In this document: positions 47,781 through 57,066 of the stretch, in pieces
Numbering within the stretch: the stretch's first letter is position 1
Layout of the letters: every line of letters begins with the position of its first letter
Assembly: GCF_900129865.1 (NCBI RefSeq)
Contig: NZ_FQXD01000007.1
Coordinates: 131,547-195,546 of the forward strand
Origin: Virgibacillus chiguensis
Lineage (GTDB): Bacteria > Bacillota > Bacilli > Bacillales > Amphibacillaceae
Length of the DNA: 64,000 nucleotides
Direction: 5' to 3'
Position numbers and translations under genes: made by a program
Notes under the pieces: model-generated
What the model was told of the DNA's origin: nothing
The model's database searches: none
What the model saw: only the letters and a program-made list of their open reading frames with translations

Positions 47781-48333
47781 TTCTACAATAATGAGGAAAG
47801 GAAAGCTAAAAGCTGACGAATTAATAAATTTTATCAACTTAAACAACGGGCAACTTTATGTAGTAACTGATTATGGTGTTTTTTTAAGTATTGTAGAGTC
47901 AAAAAATATTAAGCTTTACGACGACGAGAAGCTTAACCCTGATTTTATTCAGGAGGTACGTATTTTTAACAAAGATATGGAAATCAAAATCACACGGATG
48001 GATGGTGAATTTGTGTGGCGTGAACGAAAAGACACAGATAATAAAAAAGGGGAAATAACTCGCATTGATGAAACATACCTACTATGGGGGAAAGTAAAAC
48101 ATTTAGATAGAGGCTGGTCGATTTTAACAGAACAACGCGGATCTCGTATCGCTCTTCCCCATTTATATGAACAGGAACAAAAAGTAGAGCTTGTTTTTCG
48201 TAAATATATTGCGTTTCAAGATTGGGACTTAGCAAATGAACAACCTTTTACTTATCACGTAGTCGACGACCGCTTAGTCGAGTATCAAATATGGAAGGAG
48301 GAAAAACCAGATGAGCAACAAACAACAAAATGA
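47761..48333 (+). CDS. Csx19-like type III-D subunit
   Basis: This 190-residue protein matches the pattern I recall for Csx19 (TIGR03984): QEVRIFNKDMEIKITRMDGEFVWRER, then IDETYLLWGKV, then GWSILTEQRGSRIALP. Csx19 is a type III-D-specific component of the effector, bound near Cas10/Cas5 in the III-Dv complex. AAAGGATGG precedes ATG 47761; the frame opens at 47749. It overlaps both neighbours. Similarity is moderate, but the gene order supports the call. Confidence 0.75.
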   Translation: MKLARCDSTIMRKGKLKADELINFINLNNGQLYVVTDYGVFLSIVESKNIKLYDDEKLNPDFIQEVRIFNKDMEIKITRMDGEFVWRERKDTDNKKGEITRIDETYLLWGKVKHLDRGWSILTEQRGSRIALPHLYEQEQKVELVFRKYIAFQDWDLANEQPFTYHVVDDRLVEYQIWKEEKPDEQQTTK

Positions 48334-50005
48334 ACGTTTTGTAAATCCATATAATTTTGTCCCGTTAGAAAATAAATGTGACAAAGAAGGTAATCGTATA
48401 GTTGGCCCACTAACAGGAAAAATAGAGTGTACGTTAGAAACATTGTCACCTGTATTTATACCAGATGGCCAAGATAAAGAAACATTTTTCCACTATCCAG
48501 AAGATGAAAAACCTGTCATCCCAGGTTCAGAAATACGTGGTACCATTCGTAGCGTCTTTGAAGCAGCGTTTAATGGCTGTTTGTCACAAGTGAATGAGGA
48601 TCCCTTTCATAGACGATCCATGGATGCAAAACATCCAGGTTTGCTTTATAGAACGGATGAAGGTTGGAAGTTAAAAGAATGTAGAAAGATAAAGACCACA
48701 CCGTATAATATACAAGCTAAATCTATTATACTATCTGAAGGAGATGCTTTATACTCTAAAAACAATAAAATTTTTTGTAAAAAATATATTCCAGATGGTA
48801 AGGAAGGCTTTGTTCACTTAAGTGAGAAAGGACCTAACGGGAAACCCATTTTTGTCTTTCAACCTCTAAGAAAAACTTATAAAATAGAACAAATAGAAAT
48901 TGAATATTTATTAAAAGTACTGGAATTATATGAACGAAATAATGACAAAAATAAGGAACATAGTGGCTACATGCAATATAAACAGAAGTTACGTAACATG
49001 CTTATGTGTACGGATAATAGTATAAAGTTACCCGTATATTATTCAACAGATTCAAAAGGAAACATTAGCCATTTAGCGCCCGCCGCCCTTTCTCAAGAAG
49101 TATTTAAAAATACACTTATAGACATTTTAAAGGCTCAAGGAGAATATCAGTCTTGCGAGTGCAAAAAAGCCATTTGCCCTGCTTGTCATTTGTTTGGTTT
49201 CGTAAACCAACAAGAAATGCAAGCTTCTAGAATTCGCTTTAGTGATGCAACAATACAAACAGAACCTACATTTTTAAATAAAATGACCTTACCTTCCTTA
49301 GGACAACCGAAGCCAGGAGCAGTTGAATTTTATACTGAAAAAAACAATTCCTACTGGACATATGACTATACGCAAAAAGGAAAAACACGCACGCCTTTAG
49401 AACCAAGTGAAATAAAAATACGTGGACGGAAATTTTATTGGCATCATGAACCTAAAAATTATGATTTAAAAACTAATATGGATGAAATGGAGACGACAAT
49501 AAAACCGCTTAATAAAGGGAATGCATTTACTTTCACTATTTACTTTGAGCGTCTAACAGAAAAAGAATTAAACCAATTATGTAACGTTTTAGATATTAAC
49601 CAATCTAAAGAGCATGCTCATAAAATTGGTCGAGGAAAGCCCTTAGGATTTGGCAGTATACAGGTTACAATTGATCGCATCCAAACTCGGCAAATTAATG
49701 AAAATACGGGTGCTTACGACCTTAAACCTGACCAACAAAGAAAAAACATGACTGAAGATCAAATCAACCAATCATCCGATTTATTAAAAATCTTACGTTA
49801 TCAACCAGATTTCGCTAAAAATACAGTTACCTATCCAAAAGTAGAAAAATCATCTCAGAACACAAATGAACAACCTAATGATTTAGCTTCCCACCAATGG
49901 TTTAATAAAAACAAGACAAGAAACGGGTTTAAGAAAGTCTTACCTACTATTGAAGAGGAAGTTTCAACAAATTCACATAAATGGTTAAAAATAAATAAAG
50001 TATAA
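48311..50005 (+). CDS. TIGR03986-type RAMP (Cas7 with insertion)
   Basis: This 564-residue protein starts FVNPYNFVPLE, the hallmark of TIGR03986 CRISPR RAMP proteins. It has VIPGSEIRGTIRSVFEAAFNGC (~74-95), a zinc-ribbon-like CECKKAICPACHLFGFV (~280), RIRFSDATIQT and the glycine loop HKIGRGKPLGFGSIQVTI (~437-454). In the III-Dv complex this is the Cas7 with a large insertion at the end of the backbone. The four cysteines likely bind zinc. GGAGGAAAAACCAG lies before the ATG. Last gene of the operon; the hairpin at 50013-50056 follows. Confidence 0.9.
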   Translation: MSNKQQNERFVNPYNFVPLENKCDKEGNRIVGPLTGKIECTLETLSPVFIPDGQDKETFFHYPEDEKPVIPGSEIRGTIRSVFEAAFNGCLSQVNEDPFHRRSMDAKHPGLLYRTDEGWKLKECRKIKTTPYNIQAKSIILSEGDALYSKNNKIFCKKYIPDGKEGFVHLSEKGPNGKPIFVFQPLRKTYKIEQIEIEYLLKVLELYERNNDKNKEHSGYMQYKQKLRNMLMCTDNSIKLPVYYSTDSKGNISHLAPAALSQEVFKNTLIDILKAQGEYQSCECKKAICPACHLFGFVNQQEMQASRIRFSDATIQTEPTFLNKMTLPSLGQPKPGAVEFYTEKNNSYWTYDYTQKGKTRTPLEPSEIKIRGRKFYWHHEPKNYDLKTNMDEMETTIKPLNKGNAFTFTIYFERLTEKELNQLCNVLDINQSKEHAHKIGRGKPLGFGSIQVTIDRIQTRQINENTGAYDLKPDQQRKNMTEDQINQSSDLLKILRYQPDFAKNTVTYPKVEKSSQNTNEQPNDLASHQWFNKNKTRNGFKKVLPTIEEEVSTNSHKWLKINKV

Positions 50006-50012
50006 CTTATGC

Positions 50013-50056
50013 TGCGCGAATCTTGAAGACCATAAAGGTACTTAAAGGTTCGCGCA
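50013..50056 (+). terminator. hairpin after the CRISPR-Cas operon
   Basis: TGCGCGAATCTT pairs with AAGGTTCGCGCA (one wobble) around a 20-nt loop that itself can fold (ACC/GGT). It begins 8 nt after the last stop. There is no T-run, so it could also be an RNA end structure. The rest of 50057-50305 is AT-rich with no gene. Confidence 0.5.
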
Positions 50057-50305
50057 CTACAATATAGATAATAAGTATGACTTTCATTTTCTAGTTGCTT
50101 CTTCTCAAGTTGAACATAACCGAAATAGGAATCAGAAGCGGAAAGCAAATAAAAAGTAAATCCAAAGAAACTATAAAGAACTAATATTAACTTTTTTCAA
50201 AAAATAATCTGCCCCCCTGCTACAAATCAAAATATTAAAAAAGTAAATGGAGATACCCATTTGCAAGTTAAGAGATTGTTAAATTCCACCTCAACCTTCT
50301 GACCT

Positions 50306-52807
50306 TCAAGTTATATCCTTGTTTATTTCTTCCGATACATTCAATTTAGAAATACGCTGTAATACAATTATGATGACTACATAAGATACCATAAAAAGTA
50401 TCAATGTTATCACTGTAATCACACTTATGTTAAATGATGGTAAACCTGCATCAATCACACTAACAAATAATGTGAATAATACTCCCATAATAATACCGAT
50501 TATGACCCCTGTTACTATATAAACAGTGATTTGCGTAAGAATATATTTCAACATATTTCCTCTGGTTAAATATATTGTTCTCAATATAGCTAGTTCTTTT
50601 CTTTTAGAATTTATATGATTTATAAATGTATTAATCACACCAAACAAAACGCTTATTAATATCACAATAAGTACTGTGATGAAAATAATCCATCTTTGCG
50701 CGGCAATTTTCTTTGATTCCTTTAAAGAGTTTTCCAAACTATTAATCGCTAACTCTGGATAAATTGATTTAAGGGCTCTTAGATCCTCCAGTGCCTCATT
50801 AACATGAGGTGCTTCTACATAAATCAACTCAAACTTACCTTGGGAAGCATCCATTTTTCCTGTGTTCCAATCAATTAACATATCTGTAATTAAACCATAC
50901 GGGTATGGAAAATCTTTCACTACGGCTCCTACACTTACTTCCTTGTTTCCTTTTAATAAAGTATTACCATATGAATCTTCGGACTGCTCTATACGAAGTA
51001 CTATTTTATCACCGACTTGAATATTTTTTTCATCAGCAAAACTCTTTTTTAAAATAATCTCATCTGGTGAATGAATATTATCAAAATGAAGTAGCCCTTG
51101 TTTTTTTAAATTTTGGAAGTCACCAAAAGCATAATCTACATATTCTTTTGTTTGATTGAATTCCATTTCAGCCAAGTCCTGGTAACTCATCATACTCGCT
51201 GTTGAAATACTATCCATTTTCTCCAAATCGTTCTGTAGATCAAGAGAATTGGTTTCGGTTTCCTTTCCTAATCGATTTTCCACTAATATCTCTGTTTCGT
51301 ATTGCTGCTTAATATAGTTCTCATCATTTTTTTGGATTGTTTCAATAAAAGAAGAACCAAAAACAACAATCATCATCATGATACTAATAATTAAAATAAT
51401 AAATGAACTTCTTTGTATTTGTGGAATCGTTAACTTTATAGCTATAAATGTAATTTTGTTCAACCCATTTTTTGTCATGCTTAAAAAGACCTCTAAAATA
51501 CGTGACAGGTACAATGGGATAAACATAATAACACCGACTAAAAATAACCCAGACCCTAACAACACAAATATTTCAAGCCCCTGTAAAAGGGCACCTGATA
51601 ATAATAAAATAAAGCTTACACATGATGCACTTATTCCAGCTATCTTTCTTAATTTAATATGCGATAAAGTCAATGCTTCGTTTTTTTGCATCGCAGTAAC
51701 CGGTAATAGCTTACTACTACGATAAGCAGGAATGAACATAAAAACTTGAATGAATATTGCACATATACCAACAGACAAAAAAGCTAATTTATAATCAAAA
51801 GAAATCGTTGTAAATTCAATGGAAAATAATTTTCCAATAAACGTTTGCAAATACTGATAGGAGAAGAAACTAAATAACAAAGCAAAAATGCACCCAATAC
51901 TATTAATTATGATCGATTGTATAAAAATGATTTTAAACACTTGCCAACGCGAAACACCAATAGACCTTAAAATGGCCAGCTCATGTTTATATTTATAAAT
52001 AAACAATTCGAAGTTAGAGATTATGAATAAAGATGTGATAAGAACAATTAGAAAAGATAACACCAGCATAAATTTAAACAACATTTCTAAATTTTTTTGT
52101 AATGATTCTTCTTCAAGCGCTAACTCCACTCGAAATTCATTATTCACTTTTTTTAGCGACTGGGCTACTATCTGAGGATCCGTTTTCTCCCGCACTTTTA
52201 ATAGTGCATAATCAGCAATTTTATGAGGACCATATAGATTTTGATTCATCTGTTCTACTTTTGCTCTGTTTAAATAAATAACATCGGTCACTTTACCAGC
52301 CTCTTCAAGGTTAGGTAATATTTCCTTTAAGGTGAATTCATCGCCTTCAATTGTAATCTTATCCCCTACTTGTATATCCAATAATTCAGCTAAACCTTGA
52401 TTGATACTTACCTCATTTTTATTAATGTTTTTTGTAAAGTGATATCTGCTTTTAGCCAAGTAATCATTTTCTACACCTACCGTATAATAAGTAGAATTTA
52501 ATTCATCTATTGTAAAATGTTCTAATATAACATTTGAAACGTGCTCTACACCACTAACATTTTCAATCTTGTCATAAATCTCCTGGTCAATCACTTTTTC
52601 TTGTTTGGGGTCAAACCCTACTTCAATATCCATTTTCCCATACATTTCTTCTAACTCTTCTACCATAGACTTTTCCGCATTAGCGATAAATACAGCCATT
52701 GTAATAATAAGTGAAAGGGATATCATAACGCTAATAATTGATGTAGCAGCAATCAGTTTATTACTTTTAAAAAATCTGAGCGCTACTCCAATAAGCGACT
52801 TAATCAT
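50306..52807 (-). CDS. FtsX/MacB-type ABC transporter permease
   Basis: This 833-residue protein has an N-terminal helix, a large extracytoplasmic domain (~40-240) and three helices (~243-365). A second FtsX-type unit has TM near 430-475, another outer domain and three C-terminal helices (~725-820). FtsX cores are recognisable in ELAILRSIGVSRWQVFKIIFIQS and ELAILRTIYLTRGNMLKYILTQI. Tandem FtsX permeases with a LolD/MacB-type ATPase export peptides or remove antimicrobials from the membrane; self-immunity or export for the adjacent lasso-type peptide is my inference. The start overlaps the ATPase stop (ATGA). Confidence 0.88.
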   Translation of the reverse strand: MIKSLIGVALRFFKSNKLIAATSIISVMISLSLIITMAVFIANAEKSMVEELEEMYGKMDIEVGFDPKQEKVIDQEIYDKIENVSGVEHVSNVILEHFTIDELNSTYYTVGVENDYLAKSRYHFTKNINKNEVSINQGLAELLDIQVGDKITIEGDEFTLKEILPNLEEAGKVTDVIYLNRAKVEQMNQNLYGPHKIADYALLKVREKTDPQIVAQSLKKVNNEFRVELALEEESLQKNLEMLFKFMLVLSFLIVLITSLFIISNFELFIYKYKHELAILRSIGVSRWQVFKIIFIQSIIINSIGCIFALLFSFFSYQYLQTFIGKLFSIEFTTISFDYKLAFLSVGICAIFIQVFMFIPAYRSSKLLPVTAMQKNEALTLSHIKLRKIAGISASCVSFILLLSGALLQGLEIFVLLGSGLFLVGVIMFIPLYLSRILEVFLSMTKNGLNKITFIAIKLTIPQIQRSSFIILIISIMMMIVVFGSSFIETIQKNDENYIKQQYETEILVENRLGKETETNSLDLQNDLEKMDSISTASMMSYQDLAEMEFNQTKEYVDYAFGDFQNLKKQGLLHFDNIHSPDEIILKKSFADEKNIQVGDKIVLRIEQSEDSYGNTLLKGNKEVSVGAVVKDFPYPYGLITDMLIDWNTGKMDASQGKFELIYVEAPHVNEALEDLRALKSIYPELAINSLENSLKESKKIAAQRWIIFITVLIVILISVLFGVINTFINHINSKRKELAILRTIYLTRGNMLKYILTQITVYIVTGVIIGIIMGVLFTLFVSVIDAGLPSFNISVITVITLILFMVSYVVIIIVLQRISKLNVSEEINKDIT

Positions 52808-53568
52808 ATTGTTTCACCGCTTAGAATGAGACGAAAGTCTGATAATATCATATCAATATCCTTATCATCTTTATTACAAACAAATTCAGAGACTATTTTT
52901 CCATCATGAAAAAACAATACACGATCTGCATAACTTGCTACAGACGGGTCATGTGTTACGATAATAATACTTTGATTGTATTGTTCTTTCATTTGTAAAA
53001 TGGTTTTTAAAATATCTGTTGATGTATTAAAATCCAAATTACCTGTAGGTTCGTCAGCTAATACAATGGGTGGAGAGGTAATTAAAGCGCGCCCAATTGC
53101 CACCCTTTGCTGTTGACCTCCAGAAAGTTCAACAGGTCTGTGTTTACGCCAATTTGTTAGTCCCGTAACACCTAACATTTTATCTACTTGAATCTTTATC
53201 TTTTCTGCTCCGTCTCCTCTTAATAAGAGCGGCATCGAAATATTTTCTTCAACTGACAAATCTTTTAATAAATTAAAGGACTGGAAAACAAACCCAACAT
53301 TTTCCCTACGGTACACCGTTGCTTTCGGCTCTTTAAACATGTCCTCTTCAACTTTACCATTTAGTTTTATTTCACCTGAGGTTGGTTCATCCATTGCCCC
53401 TAACACATTTAGCAAGGTACTTTTCCCTGATCCACTAGTGCCCATGATTGCTAATAGTTCAGATTTATATAAATCAAAAGAAATATTATCTAATGCCCTA
53501 ACATCTCCTCCATCTGTTTTATAAACTTTTGATAGATCCTTAACGGACAGTATTTTCTCATCGTTCAA
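52804..53568 (-). CDS. LolD/MacB-type ABC ATPase
   Basis: This ATPase has Walker A MGTSGSGKSTLLNVLG (~42), the FQSFNLLKDLSVEEN Q-loop, signature VELSGGQQQRVAIGRAL, Walker B IVLADEPTGNLD and the IIVTHDPSVASYADRV H-loop. I prefer TTG 53568 (KILSVKDLSKVYKTD follows), because GGAGGGAAG lies before it; the frame could open at 53607. It pairs with the FtsX-type permease whose gene overlaps by 4 nt. Its role is ATP supply for peptide export or immunity. Confidence 0.92.
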   Translation of the reverse strand: MNDEKILSVKDLSKVYKTDGGDVRALDNISFDLYKSELLAIMGTSGSGKSTLLNVLGAMDEPTSGEIKLNGKVEEDMFKEPKATVYRRENVGFVFQSFNLLKDLSVEENISMPLLLRGDGAEKIKIQVDKMLGVTGLTNWRKHRPVELSGGQQQRVAIGRALITSPPIVLADEPTGNLDFNTSTDILKTILQMKEQYNQSIIIVTHDPSVASYADRVLFFHDGKIVSEFVCNKDDKDIDMILSDFRLILSGETI

Positions 53569-53651
53569 CAGCTTCCCTCCACATCTATAAACATAAAAGT
53601 TGTGCACTTTCTATTACTAATATCGCCTTTATTACTGGTGATAACATTGTT

Positions 53652-55487
53652 CTAAGTAATAGTCAATGCCTGCTTACTCTCTGAATCATACCATTTTGAC
53701 TGTGCTTTATACATTTTATAATACAATCCTTTAGTACTCATTAAGTAATTAAAGGTTCCTTCTTCAACTATTTCTCCTTTTTCAATAACAATTATTCTAT
53801 CTGAAAGTTTAGTTGGTCCAATTCTATGGGAGACTGTAACTGATGTTTTATCTTTGGATATATTGTGGAACATATTAAATATTTCTAATTCAGCAATAGG
53901 ATCTAAAGCAGCAGTGGGTTCATCTAAAACAATAAAATTAGTATTTTTATATACTGCTCTAGCAAGAGCAACCCTTTGCCATTCTCCACCAGATAACTCA
54001 CTTCCATTAGGCATTTCCTTAGTTAGATAAGTGTTTAATCCTTCTTTAAAAGTTAACACCTTTTCGTCTAAGCTAACTTTTTTTAAAGACTCAAATATTT
54101 CTCCCTCAGCAAGATCATTCGTTTCATTACTAAAATTGATATTTTCTTTTAATGTATATTTATATTTTGTAAAATCTTGAAAAATGACAGAAATATCTTT
54201 ATAATAATCGGTAATATTAATTTCTTTAATATCTATATCGTTTACTTTAATTTTACCGGAAGTTAACTGGTATAATCCAAGGATGCAATTTACAAGCGTA
54301 GTTTTACCAGAACCATTAGCTCCTACTATTGATACTTTTTCACCCTTTGTAATCGTTAAATTTACATTTTCGAGAACTTTAATACTAGTTTTAGGATAAG
54401 AAAACGTTGCATTTTCAAAGCAAATAGTTTGAATATCCACTAATTTTTTTTCGTTATTATCACTAGTGTTATTAATTTTATAATTTAGTATTTTAAGCAA
54501 TGCATTATTATAAATTGCTGTTTCAAAAACATTTCCTAAACTTCCGCCAATGCCTCCAAATATACCTTGAATAGCGGTCACAGCTGTTAATAGTGCAACA
54601 TATGAACCTATTGATAAATCTCCTCTATAAATTTGAAGAACTAGGAAGATGGAAACACCTAAACTTGAGATTTGTAATACAAGCGCAGCAAAAGATTGTG
54701 TTTTAACTTCCCACTTCTGTATGCTCATTTTTTTATTACGTACCTTTTTAAATAGGTAACTCCATTTATTTATCAAAAAACTCCCCGAATTAAATAACTT
54801 TATTTCTTTTAAAACACTTCTGTTTACAAATAATCCATCGGTAAACCCTAATTCTCTTTCATCCGGTGAAACTTCTCTCTGCATATCAAAACCCTTTTGT
54901 TTAGCCATAACTAGAAAGATTATACCTGGTAAAGAAGAAAAAAATAAAGCAATTGGTAAAGACCAATGAATTGATAATAATGTACCAAATATTCCAATCG
55001 CTGAAATCATGGAACCTATTATACTAATTACTTCTTGTACAACCTTTACTCCATTTCCATCTATTGCAGAATTCGATAAGCCTATAGTATCGTAAAACGA
55101 ACTATCTTCATACTCCTTCAAAGGTATTGCAATATATTTATCGATTAATAAGCTTTTTAATACATAATTCACTGTGTAAGATATTTTCGAAAAAATATAT
55201 TCATTGATCAGATTAATAACACTATCCAAATAGTTCAAGAAAAAGAAAATACTTAATAATATTATTGATGTTTTTAACATATTTGAATTACTACTAATTA
55301 TACTAATACTGTCAATTAATTCCTTATTTAAATAGATTATAAAGGGAGGTAACAATGAAATAAATAAAGTTAACAAACTAAACAGAAAAAATAGTTTTGG
55401 ATGTTCTTTAATTATTAACTTTAAAAAATAGGTTTGTGACTTGATGAATAAAGAAAAGGATTTTTTAAAGTCTGATGTGTCTTCCAT
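53652..55487 (-). CDS. ABC exporter with fused membrane and ATPase domains
   Basis: This 611-residue half-transporter has six membrane helices (~25-320), then an ATPase domain with Walker A GANGSGKTTLVNCILG (~385), signature NGSELSGGEWQRVALARAVY, Walker B FIVLDEPTAALDP and H-loop VTVSHRIG. It lacks an N-terminal C39 peptidase, so the exported peptide must be matured before transport, as for McjD-type lasso exporters. ATG 55487 follows GGGGGAT; a start at 55502 is less likely. It is 55 nt downstream of the thioredoxin-like gene and probably cotranscribed. Confidence 0.92.
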   Translation of the reverse strand: MEDTSDFKKSFSLFIKSQTYFLKLIIKEHPKLFFLFSLLTLFISLLPPFIIYLNKELIDSISIISSNSNMLKTSIILLSIFFFLNYLDSVINLINEYIFSKISYTVNYVLKSLLIDKYIAIPLKEYEDSSFYDTIGLSNSAIDGNGVKVVQEVISIIGSMISAIGIFGTLLSIHWSLPIALFFSSLPGIIFLVMAKQKGFDMQREVSPDERELGFTDGLFVNRSVLKEIKLFNSGSFLINKWSYLFKKVRNKKMSIQKWEVKTQSFAALVLQISSLGVSIFLVLQIYRGDLSIGSYVALLTAVTAIQGIFGGIGGSLGNVFETAIYNNALLKILNYKINNTSDNNEKKLVDIQTICFENATFSYPKTSIKVLENVNLTITKGEKVSIVGANGSGKTTLVNCILGLYQLTSGKIKVNDIDIKEINITDYYKDISVIFQDFTKYKYTLKENINFSNETNDLAEGEIFESLKKVSLDEKVLTFKEGLNTYLTKEMPNGSELSGGEWQRVALARAVYKNTNFIVLDEPTAALDPIAELEIFNMFHNISKDKTSVTVSHRIGPTKLSDRIIVIEKGEIVEEGTFNYLMSTKGLYYKMYKAQSKWYDSESKQALTIT

Positions 55488-55556
55488 AATAATATCCCCC
55501 ATATCAATAAAAATAACTATAATTTTATATTATTAAACTTTTATACTTTAACAAAG

Positions 55557-56066
55557 TTATTCAATTCTTTCATTAGTTATGTATTGCAAAAAAACATCAA
55601 TTGATGCATATGATTTTTGTGTTATAAGACCTTCTTCATTAAATTTTATTAGATAAGGAAAGCCCTTTATATTTAGTTTGTCTACTATTACGTTTGGACT
55701 TAAATAAATACGATTTTTTAAGGCGTCTTCCTTTGAATCATCAACATCCTCACGTAACATATGGAATACCAATATATTTTCGGTTGTATCTTGTTTTAAA
55801 TAACTCATTTTCTCCATTAAGCCTGAACATCCAGAACATTCACTATCAACTATAAGCATAATTTTTTTATGTTTTAAAATAGTAAAATCTATAAAATTAG
55901 TTAATTTATTATCATCAAAGTAACTTAATCCTATGAGATTAGTCCCGATTAAGGGGCCAGATTCTTCATTTCTTTTGTTTACAAATTTTAATAAAATTAG
56001 TAAAAATAATAAATGGATTATCATAAGAATAAATAATGAAATTATTAATTGACCTTGCACGTTCAA
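55557..56066 (-). CDS. MauD/TlpA-like thiol oxidoreductase, membrane-anchored
   Basis: This protein of about 169 residues has an N-terminal membrane helix (LIISLFILMIIHLLFLLILLKF) and a thioredoxin-like outer domain. It contains the CxxC pair in IVDSECSGCSGLMEKM (~80-95) and a cis-Pro region in INIKGFPYLIKF. The GPLIG-T..LIG start and CxxC placement resemble MauD. I take TTG 56066, with AGAGGGGTG upstream. Together with the two MauE-like proteins upstream it would form a thiol-disulfide relay outside the membrane. Inferred to oxidise the cysteine-rich peptide encoded at 58797-59030. Confidence 0.78.
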   Translation of the reverse strand: MNVQGQLIISLFILMIIHLLFLLILLKFVNKRNEESGPLIGTNLIGLSYFDDNKLTNFIDFTILKHKKIMLIVDSECSGCSGLMEKMSYLKQDTTENILVFHMLREDVDDSKEDALKNRIYLSPNVIVDKLNIKGFPYLIKFNEEGLITQKSYASIDVFLQYITNERIE

Positions 56067-56079
56067 TATTAACACCCCT

Positions 56080-56628
56080 CTACCTTATCAATTTTTCTGA
56101 TTCGAAGGTCCTCTCTATTACTATACGAAAAACAATTAAGCTAAAACTCCATATTAATGAGATAAATAAACCAGCTAATATCTCATATGTTTTCATACTA
56201 TTCGCAATATCGATCAAATTTATGTTATGATTAAAAAAATTAGGCAATAAAGATAAAACCAACAAAGAAGATTGAATTACACCTCCATGCCCCATTTTTG
56301 TTTTAATTATATTTCCAAAACAATGGCAATCTTTCACTTCACCTTTATTAAGTGCAATTAAATTGACTAATATGAATGTAAAAGTTAATATAATTGCACT
56401 TATATTGACTAGTATGGAATTATTAAATAAGATTAATAAACTCCCAATACTAATTTCAATTATGGGAAATATTCTAGAAAGTATAGTTGATAACCCACTA
56501 TTTATTATTTTTAAATCAATTATAAACTTCTTTAGTTCATCAGTTGAAAATAATTTAAATATTCCGGATAGAATTAGTACGAACCCAACAGAAACGCTAA
56601 ATATTATCGTTACAATTTCCATTAACAA
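56080..56628 (-). CDS. MauE/DoxX-like redox membrane protein
   Basis: This 182-residue protein has about four to five hydrophobic helices. GFVLILSGIFKLFS in helix 1 and GEVKDCHCFGNI (~96-107) between helices 3 and 4 are the MauE pattern, with C-x-C-F-G the likely redox pair. MauE proteins pass reducing or oxidising equivalents through the membrane to thioredoxin-like partners. It starts TTG 56628 behind AAAGGAG, and lies 18 nt after the MauE-like 138-residue gene. Confidence 0.8.
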   Translation of the reverse strand: MLMEIVTIIFSVSVGFVLILSGIFKLFSTDELKKFIIDLKIINSGLSTILSRIFPIIEISIGSLLILFNNSILVNISAIILTFTFILVNLIALNKGEVKDCHCFGNIIKTKMGHGGVIQSSLLVLSLLPNFFNHNINLIDIANSMKTYEILAGLFISLIWSFSLIVFRIVIERTFESEKLIR

Positions 56629-56646
56629 GCTAACTCCTTTACATTT

Positions 56647-57063
56647 TTAAATTTCTGTTTGAAGACGGATACTAATTAATAAAACAATTAAGATTAACAA
56701 TACAAAATTACTCATTACATTACGAATTTCTATATTTCTAGGTGTGTTAGCGAAGCAATTGCAATTTTTTTTAAACTCTTTCCCGAATAATGCAATGGTT
56801 ATAAATAAATAAAATATTTGAAGAAATATAGCGGGAATAAGCATAAACCATTTAGTATTAGGCACTATGAAAACAATTCCTAAGACCACTTCTACACTTA
56901 CCAAGAAAGGAACAAATAATGGCAAAGCCTTATTTGGAAAAATTTTATAATCTTTAATAGATAAATAAAATGCATATGGTTTATTTATTTTATAAATACT
57001 ATTCTTCAAATAAACAAAGCCTAAGATAAAACTCATTAAGTAATATAAAATATTAATTATCAT
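56647..57063 (-). CDS. second MauE/DoxX-like redox membrane protein
   Basis: This 138-residue, four-helix membrane protein is related to the following gene, with FKKNCNCFANTP (~92-103) at the same place as the C-x-C motif of the paralogue. LLILIVLLISIRL is the last helix. GGAGAG precedes the ATG. It starts 3 nt after the preceding thioredoxin-fold gene ends. Likely works with one of the two thioredoxin-like proteins of the locus. Confidence 0.75.
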   Translation of the reverse strand: MIINILYYLMSFILGFVYLKNSIYKINKPYAFYLSIKDYKIFPNKALPLFVPFLVSVEVVLGIVFIVPNTKWFMLIPAIFLQIFYLFITIALFGKEFKKNCNCFANTPRNIEIRNVMSNFVLLILIVLLISIRLQTEI

Positions 57064-57066
57064 TAA

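Noticed and set aside
49855..50148. 97-codon minus-strand frame at the end of the cas operon
   Set aside because: Antisense to the last cas gene and spans the terminal hairpin. No ribosome site.
39651..50305. CRISPR array near the type III genes
   Set aside because: I scanned both flanks (39651-40043 and 50006-50305) for regularly spaced 28-40-nt repeats and saw none. The Cas6 substrate must be elsewhere.
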